From CAVVUF01 sp963751425 (GTDB lineage Bacteria; Chloroflexota; Anaerolineae; Anaerolineales; UBA4823): a DNA stretch of 64,000 nucleotides. The notes beneath the pieces were generated by a model. It worked only from the letters and a program-made list of their open reading frames with translations. It was not told where the DNA came from and did not search any database. A program made the translations under genes and the position numbers. The DNA is taken from NCBI GenBank assembly GCA_963751425.1, contig CAVVUF010000003.1:310001-374000 (forward strand). Direction: 5' to 3'. Shown piece after piece: positions 26,637 to 34,877 of this stretch. Position 1 is the first letter of the stretch. Each line of letters starts with the position of its first letter.

Positions 26637-27415
26637 ATGGAACCTAATTTTCTCGAAATGGCCGAATTCGCTGATAATCCAGAACCGCGCTGCCCGGTAA
26701 TTCTAGTTTTGGACACTTCGGGCTCGATGAGCGGGGCGCCGATCCTGGAGCTGAACGAGGGCTTGCGTGCCTTCGGAACCGCGCTCCAAGCTGACCGGCT
26801 GGCTTCGCTGCGCGTGGAAGTGGCAGTGGTTGTCTTTGGCGGCAAGGTGCGCACGATCGATGTGCGCGGAAGCGCCCCGAGCCAGGCCAAAGAGGTGGTG
26901 GTCTTCAACCCACAGGGGCTGGCAGTGCGCAAACCAACCCAAGAAGTGCCCTTCGATGCCCACCATGCCTTCGTGACGGTGGACCAGTTCGAGCCGCCGG
27001 TTTTGGAAGCTAACGGCGGAACCCCGATGGGTGAGGCGGTGCAGCGCTCGCTGGCCCTGCTGCGTGAGCGCAAAGAGATCTACAAACAGAATGGGCTGGA
27101 TTATTTCCGCCCGTGGATGTTTGTAATCACGGACGGCAAGCCCACCGATAAAGGTTGGGAGGCGGCGGCTGAACAGGTCAAGCAGGATGAGCTGCGCAGG
27201 GGTGTGATTTTTTATGGAGTGGGCGTCGAAAAAGCAGATATCCGCGTACTAAGCCGCTTTACAGATGAGCGCCCCCCCTCAAGCTGAAGGGCCTGGCATT
27301 TGGCGACCTGTTCATGTGGCTCTCCAAGAGCCTGTCAGCCATTGCTCACTCCCGCCCCGGAGAGCAGACGCCTCTGCCGCCCGTTATCTGGGGTTCTGTG
27401 GATACTTCCACCTAG
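26637..27415 (+). CDS. TerY-type von Willebrand factor A protein, frame broken at a C7 run
   Basis: A cytoplasmic vWA protein with a MIDAS motif LVLDTSGSMSG (about 22-32) and later metal residues in GGTPMGEAV and ITDGKPTD. The open frame stops at 27287, giving 216 aa. However, shifting back one base at the CCCCCCC run (27272-27278) restores the family C-terminus (LKLKGLAFGDLFMWLSKSL and about 25 more residues) up to TAG at 27413, for 259 aa. It is the first of three genes that form a TerY-P triad with the PP2C and kinase genes. The break is probably a one-base sequence error; programmed -1 slippage on C CCC CCC cannot be excluded. Confidence 0.85.
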
Positions 27416-27426
27416 TAGAGACAGCC

Positions 27427-28215
27427 ATGGAAGCTGATTGGCAGGTCATCGGTGCAGCCGTCCAGGGTCTATCCCATCAGAAGCAGGGCCTGCCCTGCCA
27501 GGATGCGCTGGAATATCGCTGCCTGCCGGGCGGTGCTCTACTGGTGGCGCTGGCAGATGGCGCTGGCTCAGCCACGCGCTCTGAGTTAGGAGCACGCGCG
27601 GCTGTTCAGGCGGCAGTGGATGCACTGACCTCTGGCCTGCAGAGCGGCCTGCCTGCCGAATGCTGCGACTGGGTGGAAATGTTTTTGGAAACCTTCGAAA
27701 GTGCCCGTATGGCATTGATCCAACTGGCGGAAGAACGGGGTGAACCGCTGCGCGATTTTGCCACTACGCTAACCTGCCTGGCTGCCACGCCCGAACAACT
27801 GATCGTCGGGCAGTTGGGCGATGGTGCCGTGGTGGCGCGCGGCGCAGATGGCATCCTGGATACGGTTACCACCGTGCAGCGTGGCGAGTATGCCAACGAA
27901 ACTAACTTCCTGACCCAGGAGCAGGCTCTGGAGCAGGTCGCCATCCAGGTGATCAACCTGCCGATGCAAGCCCTGGCGGTGATGAGCGACGGCTTAACTC
28001 GCCTGGCTTTGAAGCGACCCACCAACGAACCCCACCTGCCATTTTTCGAACCGCTGTTTGCCTTTGTCGAAGCGTCGGCATCCCCCAATGATGGCGCCCA
28101 GGCCAACGAAGCGTTGATGAACTTCCTGGCTTCGCCGCGCGTCTGCGAACGCACCGATGATGATAAAGCCCTGGTGTTGGCGCTGCGGCCATCGACTGCA
28201 CAGGCGGAGGAATAA
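27427..28215 (+). CDS. PP2C-type protein phosphatase of the TerY-P triad
   Basis: A 262-residue PP2C-fold Ser/Thr phosphatase. Metal-binding motifs are QDALEY (about 22) and VALADGAGSA (about 40-49), with further Asp residues in VGQLGDGAVV, VMSDGL and RTDDDKALV. The frame is open back to 27265, but those 54 extra codons overlap the conserved C-terminus of the vWA protein in another frame, so the ATG at 27427 (MEADWQVIG) is preferred. It lies 11 bases after the corrected vWA stop and 19 bases before the kinase. It should reverse phosphorylation by that kinase. Confidence 0.88.
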   Translation: MEADWQVIGAAVQGLSHQKQGLPCQDALEYRCLPGGALLVALADGAGSATRSELGARAAVQAAVDALTSGLQSGLPAECCDWVEMFLETFESARMALIQLAEERGEPLRDFATTLTCLAATPEQLIVGQLGDGAVVARGADGILDTVTTVQRGEYANETNFLTQEQALEQVAIQVINLPMQALAVMSDGLTRLALKRPTNEPHLPFFEPLFAFVEASASPNDGAQANEALMNFLASPRVCERTDDDKALVLALRPSTAQAEE

Positions 28216-28234
28216 GAATCGTTAGACAATCCGT

Positions 28235-30889
28235 ATGATGAAGATTTACGACCAGGAAGGCAACCCAATAACTATCGGCACTGTCGTCGGCCGCGGGGGC
28301 GAGGCGGTCGTGTACCGGGTAATTGGCCGCCCGAACTGGCTGGCCAAGATCTACGAGCCTGCTCCACGCCCGAACTACGCGGCCAAGCTGGCCTGGATGA
28401 TGGAGCACCCTCCTGCCAATCCCACGCTTGCCCTGAACCATCCTTCGCTGGCCTGGCCTGCCGGGCTATTGTACGGGCAGGGAAACCGCCTGGCCGGCTA
28501 CCTGATGCCTTATATCCAGGAGGCCGTCCCCGTCCTGGTGGTTTTCAACCCCCGCCGGCGGGTAGAGACCCTGGCACAGTTCGACCGCCGCTACCTGCAC
28601 CGCGCTGCCCGCAACCTGGCAACCGCTGCAGGAGCGCTGCACACCAGCGGCTACGTGGTTGGAGATTTGAATGAAAGCAACGTCCTGGTCACGCCCTCAG
28701 CGCTGGTGACCCTGATCGACACAGATTCTTTTCAGGTGCAGGAAGCACGCCGCGGCCAGGTTGTTACCTATGCCTGTCCGGTGGCCAAGCCAGAATACAC
28801 CCCGCCCGAGCTGCAGGGTAAGTCGCTTTCCAGCACAGTGCGCTCCCCTGAGCAAGATGCCTTCAGCCTGGGGGTGCTGATCTTCCAACTGCTGATGGAG
28901 GGCAACCACCCCTTCCGGGCGCAGTGGCTGGGAAAGGGTGATCCACCGCCCATTGAAGAGCGCATCGCATTGGGTGGCTTCCCTTACACTGCAACACCAG
29001 GTGTGCCCGTGCGACCGCCAAAATTTGCCCCGGACCTCGACTTGCTCCATCCAGAGATATCCGAGCTGGTACGGCGCTGCTTTATCGATGGACACCGTGA
29101 CCCGCGCCTGCGCCCTGAGGCTTCAGCCTGGGAATGGGCAATTACCGAAGCCGAAAAGGGCCTGGTGCAGTGCTCCAACCGGCACTTTTATTCAGAACAC
29201 TTGCGGGTCTGCCCCGTATGCCAAGCGCCGCGTGCCCCGGCTGGCAGTCCAGCCTGGCCCACTTCCCCGGCGCACCACCCTGCTGCTGCAGCCCAACCGG
29301 CTGGAACCAAAGCACCTGCAGGGGATAAACCGTCTGCTGCACCTCCGGCAGGCAAACCAGCCAGCCAGCAGGCCTCCACGGCTGCCAACCAAACACACAC
29401 CAGCGGGAGAACAGCACCCCCCTCCTCCGCCCCCAGCTCTGGCACCCCGAATTCCGGCACCCCGAATTCGGGGACCACATCCCCTGGCGCACGGACTGCC
29501 AGGGCACCCAAAGCGAAGGCCACGCCGGGCGGCGCAACCGCCTCAGGAGGCCCTCCAAGCAAACCTCCTCCAGCCAGCCACCGTCTGGACCGGCCAGACC
29601 GGCCAGATCGGCCGCCCGTACCTTCTCAGCGGGTAGAGTTACCAGCGGATTCAAGCAGGCGCAACAGATTGGGAAAACGCTCCAATTTTGGCAGGCTCAA
29701 CAGGTCCAGGCGCGGCAGGTCGGTCCAGGGTCTGGGTTATGGGGATCCCGCCAGGCGCAGCAGGCAATCGCAGCCTGGAAGACATGGCAATTCTGGCAGG
29801 CTCAGCAGGCGCAGGCTCAGCAGCCAGCGCAGGCGCCACCGCAGCCAGCTCAACCTGCTCAGCCGCCCCCCGCTCGCCCGGCAGCCCAAGCCCACCCAAC
29901 GCCAGGCAGCCCTGGAGCAGCCCAAAGCACAAATTCTGCAGCGCCGCCGGCTGGAGCAAGCAGCGCACAGCAAACCCAGCAACCCGGCGCTCAGGCTGCA
30001 CAGCCCAAGCCAGCTCAAAATACGCAGGGTCAAGCGGGTCAAGGCCAGCCAGAATCAGCCCCCTCCGTCACAACCTGCGGCCCAGCCTGCACAGCCTAAA
30101 CCACCTGCAACCGGAGCCAGGCAGGCTGCCCCTCCGCACTCTCAACCGCCCAGGCCTGCTGCGCCGCATGCCAGCCCCCAACCTGGCAAACCGGCTTACG
30201 CGCGGCCAGCGACCGCTCGAGCACAGGCAGCTAACAGCCTTTTGAACTGGGCTGGACCGCGGTTGTATAAGAGCCTGGCAATCGGCGGGGGGTTGGGCGC
30301 CTTGGCGGGTGCCCTGCCGGGCGCACTGGTGGGCGTGGCCGGCGGAAGCACAGGAAGTATGGCTTCCTGGGTCTTGCTGTGGTCCCTTGGGGGTGCTACT
30401 GCCGGACTGCTGCGCGGCTGGCAGCCTGGCTATCGTTTGAGCCTGCGGGTCGACAAGGCGGTCGGCTGGCAGCGTGTTTGGCCAGCATTTGGGATATTGG
30501 CTGGGGCGGCTTTGGGCGGATTCATCGGCCTGGCGCTGGGCTGGTGGGCAATCGTTCCGGTCTTCCTGGGCCTCGGACTGGGAGCCTGGCTGGGACGCAA
30601 TGCTGGTCGCAAACTGTGGCAGGCCGGCGCCCGGCTGGGTTGGGAGCGCATCTGGGCTGGGGTGGGCGCCTTTAGTGCAGCGCTGCTCGGCTGGCGGTTA
30701 GCTGCCTGGCTCGGTGCAGGCAGCCTTTCCATCCAATTAGCCAACTCATTTTCTGCGTGGATCACCAGCCAATCCGCCAGCCTGGTGCTGGTGTCGCTGG
30801 TCGTCGGTGCACTGGGCGGCGCACTGGGCGGCGCTGTCGCCGGCACCCTGTCTGACCTGTTTGCACGTTTGCTCAACCTGTTGGATTAG
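28235..30889 (+). CDS. TerY-P triad protein kinase with Zn ribbon, low-complexity linker and membrane tail
   Basis: An 884-residue protein. Residues 1-310 form a divergent kinase: glycine loop GRGGEAVVY (19-27), Lys38, GDLNESN (143-149) in place of HRD, and DTD (162-164) in place of DFG. A Zn-ribbon-like CSNRHFYSEHLRVCPVC follows (about 316-332). Next comes a linker of more than 300 residues rich in Pro, Ala, Gln and Ser, then a Gly-rich C-terminal region with several membrane helices (about 690-880). Between about 29580 and 30060 the reading frame gives an Arg-rich sequence unlike the flanks, whereas the -1 frame gives a Gln/Ala/Pro-rich one with repeated FWQAQQ; two compensating indels are suspected. 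The kinase would be membrane-tethered. Confidence 0.85.
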   Translation: MMKIYDQEGNPITIGTVVGRGGEAVVYRVIGRPNWLAKIYEPAPRPNYAAKLAWMMEHPPANPTLALNHPSLAWPAGLLYGQGNRLAGYLMPYIQEAVPVLVVFNPRRRVETLAQFDRRYLHRAARNLATAAGALHTSGYVVGDLNESNVLVTPSALVTLIDTDSFQVQEARRGQVVTYACPVAKPEYTPPELQGKSLSSTVRSPEQDAFSLGVLIFQLLMEGNHPFRAQWLGKGDPPPIEERIALGGFPYTATPGVPVRPPKFAPDLDLLHPEISELVRRCFIDGHRDPRLRPEASAWEWAITEAEKGLVQCSNRHFYSEHLRVCPVCQAPRAPAGSPAWPTSPAHHPAAAAQPAGTKAPAGDKPSAAPPAGKPASQQASTAANQTHTSGRTAPPSSAPSSGTPNSGTPNSGTTSPGARTARAPKAKATPGGATASGGPPSKPPPASHRLDRPDRPDRPPVPSQRVELPADSSRRNRLGKRSNFGRLNRSRRGRSVQGLGYGDPARRSRQSQPGRHGNSGRLSRRRLSSQRRRHRSQLNLLSRPPLARQPKPTQRQAALEQPKAQILQRRRLEQAAHSKPSNPALRLHSPSQLKIRRVKRVKASQNQPPPSQPAAQPAQPKPPATGARQAAPPHSQPPRPAAPHASPQPGKPAYARPATARAQAANSLLNWAGPRLYKSLAIGGGLGALAGALPGALVGVAGGSTGSMASWVLLWSLGGATAGLLRGWQPGYRLSLRVDKAVGWQRVWPAFGILAGAALGGFIGLALGWWAIVPVFLGLGLGAWLGRNAGRKLWQAGARLGWERIWAGVGAFSAALLGWRLAAWLGAGSLSIQLANSFSAWITSQSASLVLVSLVVGALGGALGGAVAGTLSDLFARLLNLLD

Positions 30890-31086
30890 CCTCACCAGCC
30901 CCGGCATGCACAGAGGGCTTTACAGGCATGTGTGCTGGAACCTACCCGCCAACTGCTCGACTGTCAACTTACACTTCTCACCAGGTCTCTCCTGCTCGCC
31001 CAAAACCTCCCCCAAAAAGATGTCCAGGTCATATTATGCCGGGAGCACAGAAAGAAGCTTCCAAGAAGATGGATAAGCTGTGGGTG

Positions 31087-31126
31087 CTAAAAATTAAACA
31101 CCCCATCCGGGGTGTTTAATTTTTAG
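31087..31126. terminator. bidirectional terminator between kinase and response regulator genes
   Basis: An 18-base perfect stem, CTAAAAATTAAACACCCC (31087-31104) with its complement (31109-31126) and an ATCC loop. The A/T-rich base of the stem provides a T-tract in both directions, serving the converging genes. The remainder of 30890-31150 holds no recognisable gene. Confidence 0.8.
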
Positions 31127-31150
31127 GAGATATTGAGACAAGCGTTTCCG

Positions 31151-31582
31151 TCACGCGGTCATGTTATGGTAATGCGGCTGCAAGGGCAGCCGTTCAGCAT
31201 ATGCCATCTGCGGCAGCGAGCGGCGCAAGACCGAATGAATGCGAGCCAGAAGCTCTTTCAAACGAAAAGGCTTAAGGATGTAATCATACCCACCCACTTC
31301 AAAACCCTTCAGCACATCTTGCTCATCTTCCATCGCCGTCAGAAAGATGACCGGGATGCTTGAGAGCAACCTGAACTGGCGGCAGAATTCAAACCCATCA
31401 AGCAAGGGCATGACCACATCTAAAAGGATCAGATCCACGGGGCGGCTTTGCCACACATCCAAGGCTTGCCTGCCGTTCTCAGCAAAAAAGACATTAAACC
31501 CTTCTTTTTGCAAGATGAGCTTCATTAAGAACCGGATATCCGGGTCATCATCGACTAAAAGGATGTTAACAGATTCGCTCAT
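31151..31582 (-). CDS. single-domain response regulator
   Basis: A 143-residue receiver domain without an output domain. The acidic pocket is VDDDPDI (about 8-14), the phosphoacceptor Asp is in LILLDVVMP (near 54), Thr in FLTAMED and Lys in YILKPF. The start at 31582 (MSESVNILLV) follows GGTGAG; the frame extends to 31648 without support. It would transmit a phosphoryl group through protein interaction. No histidine kinase is encoded nearby; a second receiver protein lies at 33362. Confidence 0.88.
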   Translation of the reverse strand: MSESVNILLVDDDPDIRFLMKLILQKEGFNVFFAENGRQALDVWQSRPVDLILLDVVMPLLDGFEFCRQFRLLSSIPVIFLTAMEDEQDVLKGFEVGGYDYILKPFRLKELLARIHSVLRRSLPQMAYAERLPLQPHYHNMTA

Positions 31583-31735
31583 AAGTCTCACCGGAAACAT
31601 GGTACGATTCAGCGAAATCAAAGCGAGGAGATGCTGGACTCTCCACATTATTTATAACGAATTACTTCCACCGAAAAAGTCGCTGTTCACGATCTTATTG
31701 ACCATTTTTTTGCCACCTTACAAAATTGAAAGCTT

Positions 31736-32544
31736 ATGTCAAAACCACAGATCCTCTTGACCAACGATGACGGCATCCAATCACCCGGCTTATGGGCCGC
31801 TGCCGAAGCCCTCTCGGAGCTGGGCTTCGTGCACGTGGTCGCACCGCGCGACCAGTTCTCCGGTGCAGGGCGCAGCCTGCCTTCCACCTCAGATGGCATC
31901 CTCGCGGAGCAGAAAGTAGTGATCCATGGCAAAGAGTGGACTGTTTACAGCGTAGGAGGCACGCCCGCCCAGTCGGTTTTGCATGGCATCCTGGAAATAT
32001 TACCCTCCCGGCCCGACCTGGTGGTTTCAGGAGATCAACTATGGCGAAAACATGGGTATCGCGATCACGGTCTCGGGAACGGTCGGCGCGGCATTGGAAG
32101 CCGCCGCGCAGGGCATCCCAGCCCTGGCGGTCTCACTGGAGACCGACATTGCCAACCACTTGAGCTACTCTCCGGAGATTGACTTTCTCCCCGCAGCACA
32201 TTTCACCCAAGTATTTGCCCGCAAGATGCTAGGAGAAACGCATGCCGGTGGATGTCGATGTGCTAAAAATTGACATTCCCCAAGACGCCACCCTTACCAC
32301 CCCCTGGCAGGTGACTTGCCTGACTCGCCAAACCTATTTCACCGCCCTGCCGCCAGTGCGAACTCCTGGAGACCCACGCGGACCGCTCGGTTACAAAATC
32401 GAGTATGACCCCGATCAAGACCCTCCCGTCACCGATGCTTATGCAGTACGCAAAAGCCGGCTGGTTTCGGTGACGCCCCTCAGCCTGGATATGACCTCAC
32501 GGGTGGATTTGAGGGATTTCGGGCGATTATTGGCTGCTGATTAG
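31736..32544 (+). CDS. surE: 5'/3'-nucleotidase SurE, frame broken twice
   Basis: SurE is a metal-dependent phosphatase that removes phosphate from nucleoside monophosphates. The N-terminus ILLTNDDGIQSPGL (metal-binding Asp pair, about 6-19) and SGAGRS are intact. The frame breaks at about 32033 in the highly conserved VSGINYGENMG motif and again at about 32241 before MPVDVDVLKIDIP. Skipping one base at each point yields a continuous 268-residue protein with the family end VTPLSLDMTSRVDL. An apparent start with AGGAG at 32242 is inside the gene. Either the sequence has errors or the gene is decayed. Confidence 0.85.
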
Positions 32545-32576
32545 GAGTACAACGCTGGAGATCATGCTTCTAAATA

Positions 32577-33365
32577 TCAGGCATCCGGTGCTGCCTGGTT
32601 AAGCAGCTCCAGCATCTGAGCGTGGATCGGCGGTGCGGCAGCCAGGATCGAGCAGGGCGGCGTGATGTAGTCAGGGCTGCCATCCACCTTGGTCACCAAG
32701 GCGCCGGCTTCCGCGGCAATCAGCCCTCCGGCAGCAATATCATAGGATTTGATACGGATCTCCCAGAACCCATCCAGCCTGCCTGCCGCCACGTAGCACA
32801 AATCCAAGGCAGCCGAACCCAGGCGGCGCACACCTTGGGAGCGCAATGAGAAACGTGTAAAATGGTCCAGGTTTTTCTGGGGATGGGTGCGGATATCATA
32901 GGGGAAACCGGTAACCAGCAAACTCTGGTCGAGGTCCTGCGCTGCGGAAACTCGGATGGGCTGCCCGTTCAACTGAGCTCCAGAGCCTTTTTCTCCCGTA
33001 TACAGCTCGTCACGGCTGGGATCATACACAGCGCCTAACCTGACCTGCCCATCTTCTGCATAGGCAATCGAGACGGTGTAGAACGGAATGCCATGCGCAT
33101 AATTAACCGTGCCATCCAGAGGGTCTACATACCACACATGGCTTGCGTCACCTTCTACAACCCCCACTTCTTCTGAGATAATACGGTGGGTAGGATACCG
33201 CTTCTGGATCTCCCCTAAAATAAAGTTCTCTGAGCGGTGATCCATTTCGGTAACCAGGTCGATCACCCCTTTTCGATCAATCTGAAAATGCTGGTTGACC
33301 CCAGCACGCAGCATCTCCCCGGCCTGGCGGGCCAGGGATTCTAGAAAAGCCAATCCTGGTTTCAC
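32577..33365 (-). CDS. inositol monophosphatase family protein
   Basis: A 262-residue Mg-dependent phosphomonoesterase of the SuhB/IMPase family. Metal-binding motifs are ISEEVG (about 64-69), VDPLDGTVNY (near 85) and SYDIAAGGLIAAEAG (about 210). It hydrolyses inositol-1-phosphate or related phosphates; fructose-1,6-bisphosphatase or 3'-phosphoadenosine activity cannot be excluded. Its ATG overlaps the stop of the upstream response regulator by 4 bases, so the two are coupled. Confidence 0.9.
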   Translation of the reverse strand: MKPGLAFLESLARQAGEMLRAGVNQHFQIDRKGVIDLVTEMDHRSENFILGEIQKRYPTHRIISEEVGVVEGDASHVWYVDPLDGTVNYAHGIPFYTVSIAYAEDGQVRLGAVYDPSRDELYTGEKGSGAQLNGQPIRVSAAQDLDQSLLVTGFPYDIRTHPQKNLDHFTRFSLRSQGVRRLGSAALDLCYVAAGRLDGFWEIRIKSYDIAAGGLIAAEAGALVTKVDGSPDYITPPCSILAAAPPIHAQMLELLNQAAPDA

Positions 33366-33991
33366 TTTTCCTTCTTATACTGTTCGAGAAGTTTGTGGAG
33401 CTGGTCAAGCTCCGCCTGGATTTCGAGGCGGTGGGCACGCTCCTCAGCCAACAAAGTCTCGAAAGACGGGCGCTGGTCAACAGGCAGCGTCTGCAGCAGG
33501 CGCTCCGTGCGGTTGATTTGAGAGTTCTTGTGGGACAGCTTGCTTTCCAGGCGTTCGCGATAGCCCTGATAGAAAACGACATCGGTCAAGGGCGCCGGGA
33601 CCGTTCTAGGGGCTTGCGTCAAAACCTCAGCAACGGTCAGCAGGAACTCTTCGGTATCCACAGGCTTTTCCATAAACCGCACCGCACCCAGGCTGAGTGC
33701 AAAGGCTTTATCTTCAGGTGTAACATAGGTCGCCGAGAGAAAAATGACAGGGATCTGTCGGGTAAGAGGATCGGTGCGCAGCTTCTGCGCCAGGGTATAA
33801 CCATCCATCTTCGGCATGAGGATATCCGTGACCACCAGGGCAGGTTGTTCCCTGACAATCTGCTCCAAAGCCTCTTGCCCGTTATTAGCGGTGACGACCG
33901 GGTAACCCTTGAACCGCAAAGTTACGGCCAGCAGGTCGCGCACATTCGGAATATCTTCGACAACCAGGATAGGACCAAAGGGTATGTTCAT
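33362..33991 (-). CDS. response regulator with C-terminal coiled coil
   Basis: A 209-residue protein: a receiver domain (1-125) with acidic pocket VVEDIPN, phosphoacceptor Asp in VVTDILMPKMDGY (about 56) and Lys in FMEKPVD, followed by a charged helical segment (about 150-209) rich in Glu, Leu and Lys that should form a coiled coil. No DNA-binding domain is seen, so output is through protein contacts. It overlaps the IMPase gene by 4 bases. The HD hydrolase gene lies 42 bases upstream in the same direction. Confidence 0.85.
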   Translation of the reverse strand: MNIPFGPILVVEDIPNVRDLLAVTLRFKGYPVVTANNGQEALEQIVREQPALVVTDILMPKMDGYTLAQKLRTDPLTRQIPVIFLSATYVTPEDKAFALSLGAVRFMEKPVDTEEFLLTVAEVLTQAPRTVPAPLTDVVFYQGYRERLESKLSHKNSQINRTERLLQTLPVDQRPSFETLLAEERAHRLEIQAELDQLHKLLEQYKKEK

Positions 33992-34033
33992 ATTTCAATT
34001 GTAGCCAGTTTCACCCAAATGGACAAGGCGAAA

Positions 34034-34705
34034 TTAGTCTCCCAAAGATTGGAGAGACTCAAGCGCTGCCTCCTCTTCCAACTGCTCAAAATAAGCCACC
34101 ATAAATTGATGGCGCCGCTCAGCTATTGCAATAGCAGCCGGGGTGGATAAGCGCTCCTTTAACTTTACCAATTTGAAGACATATTCGTGATAGGCGCTGT
34201 GCGGCTCGCCGGGTTCTTTTTCGCCAGTCTGAAGGAATTTCTCTGAAGGTTTGGCATAAGCGGGCTGCCCGTGGGTGACTGCATATGCAATCGCCCGCGC
34301 TACGCCCACCGCCCCGATGGCATCCAGCTTATCGGCATCATACAAGATGCGCGCTTCGAGCGTCTGGGGCCGCTCGCGCTCATCGCGGAAACGGTGCGCC
34401 CGGATACAGTGTTCCACGGCGACAATTTTTTCTTCAGACCAGCCTTCTTTTTCCAGCTGGCGGCGGGCAAATGCAGCCGAATCCAGGTGGTGGGAAGAAC
34501 GCTTGCTCGAAGCAGCTGGCTGGGTGCCCGTTTCGGGAGGCTGAGCGTCGTGCAAGAGCGCCGCGGCGCGCACCACTTCCAGGTCGGCACCCTCCACCGA
34601 TGCCAGCTGCTCTGCCAGCCGCAGAACTCGCAAGACATGGTCAAAACCGTGCACTGGATCATCAACCGGATACCAGAGGCGCGCCTCGGGGATGGTAGGC
34701 ATCAC
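34034..34705 (-). CDS. HD-domain metal-dependent phosphohydrolase
   Basis: A 223-residue HD-superfamily protein. The metal site shows as HGFDHVLRV (first His, about 19-27), ALLHDAQ (His-Asp, about 50), a later His in VEHCIRAHRF and Asp in LYDADKLDAIG. The family hydrolyses nucleotides or cyclic nucleotides. Two adjacent ATG codons (34705 and 34702) lack a clear ribosome-binding site. The gene follows a small membrane-protein gene and hutI on the same strand. No substrate can be assigned. Confidence 0.85.
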   Translation of the reverse strand: MMPTIPEARLWYPVDDPVHGFDHVLRVLRLAEQLASVEGADLEVVRAAALLHDAQPPETGTQPAASSKRSSHHLDSAAFARRQLEKEGWSEEKIVAVEHCIRAHRFRDERERPQTLEARILYDADKLDAIGAVGVARAIAYAVTHGQPAYAKPSEKFLQTGEKEPGEPHSAYHEYVFKLVKLKERLSTPAAIAIAERRHQFMVAYFEQLEEEAALESLQSLGD

Positions 34706-34710
34706 AGGCT

Positions 34711-34875
34711 TTAAAAGATCCGCACCAGCAGCCAGACGATCCCGATCAAGACGATGATGCTGCAGCCGATTGAAAAAATCTTCCCTGCCATTTTCAACAC
34801 AAAGCGCAGCACTACCCAGCCTACAACCAGGACCAGGATGGTAATGATAATTGGCGTAAATTGACTGAGATCCAT
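34711..34875 (-). CDS. small two-helix membrane protein, 54 aa
   Basis: A 54-residue frame starting MDLSQFTPIIIT. It contains two hydrophobic stretches (about 8-25 and 34-52) joined by a basic turn (FVLKMAGKIF) and ends in WLLVRIF. It fits tightly between its neighbours: 2 bases after the hutI stop and 5 bases before the HD hydrolase start. The spacing, hydrophobicity and lack of stops suggest a real gene. No family is recognised. Confidence 0.6.
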   Translation of the reverse strand: MDLSQFTPIIITILVLVVGWVVLRFVLKMAGKIFSIGCSIIVLIGIVWLLVRIF

Positions 34876-34877
34876 AT

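Noticed and set aside
27265..27426. 54-residue N-terminal extension of the PP2C phosphatase
   Set aside because: It overlaps the conserved C-terminus of the TerY protein in another frame and has no family similarity; the ATG at 27427 begins the domain.
29142..29654. Minus-strand open frames opposite the kinase linker
   Set aside because: Long opposing frames arise from the GC-rich low-complexity linker; they have no start signals or recognisable domains.
30890..31086. Small plus-strand frames after the kinase gene
   Set aside because: No ribosome-binding sites, no domain features, and they end in the terminator stem.
32242..32544. Independent gene starting at the ATG 32242 with an AGGAG signal
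   Set aside because: Its product is the conserved C-terminal third of SurE, continuous with the preceding frame once one base is dropped.
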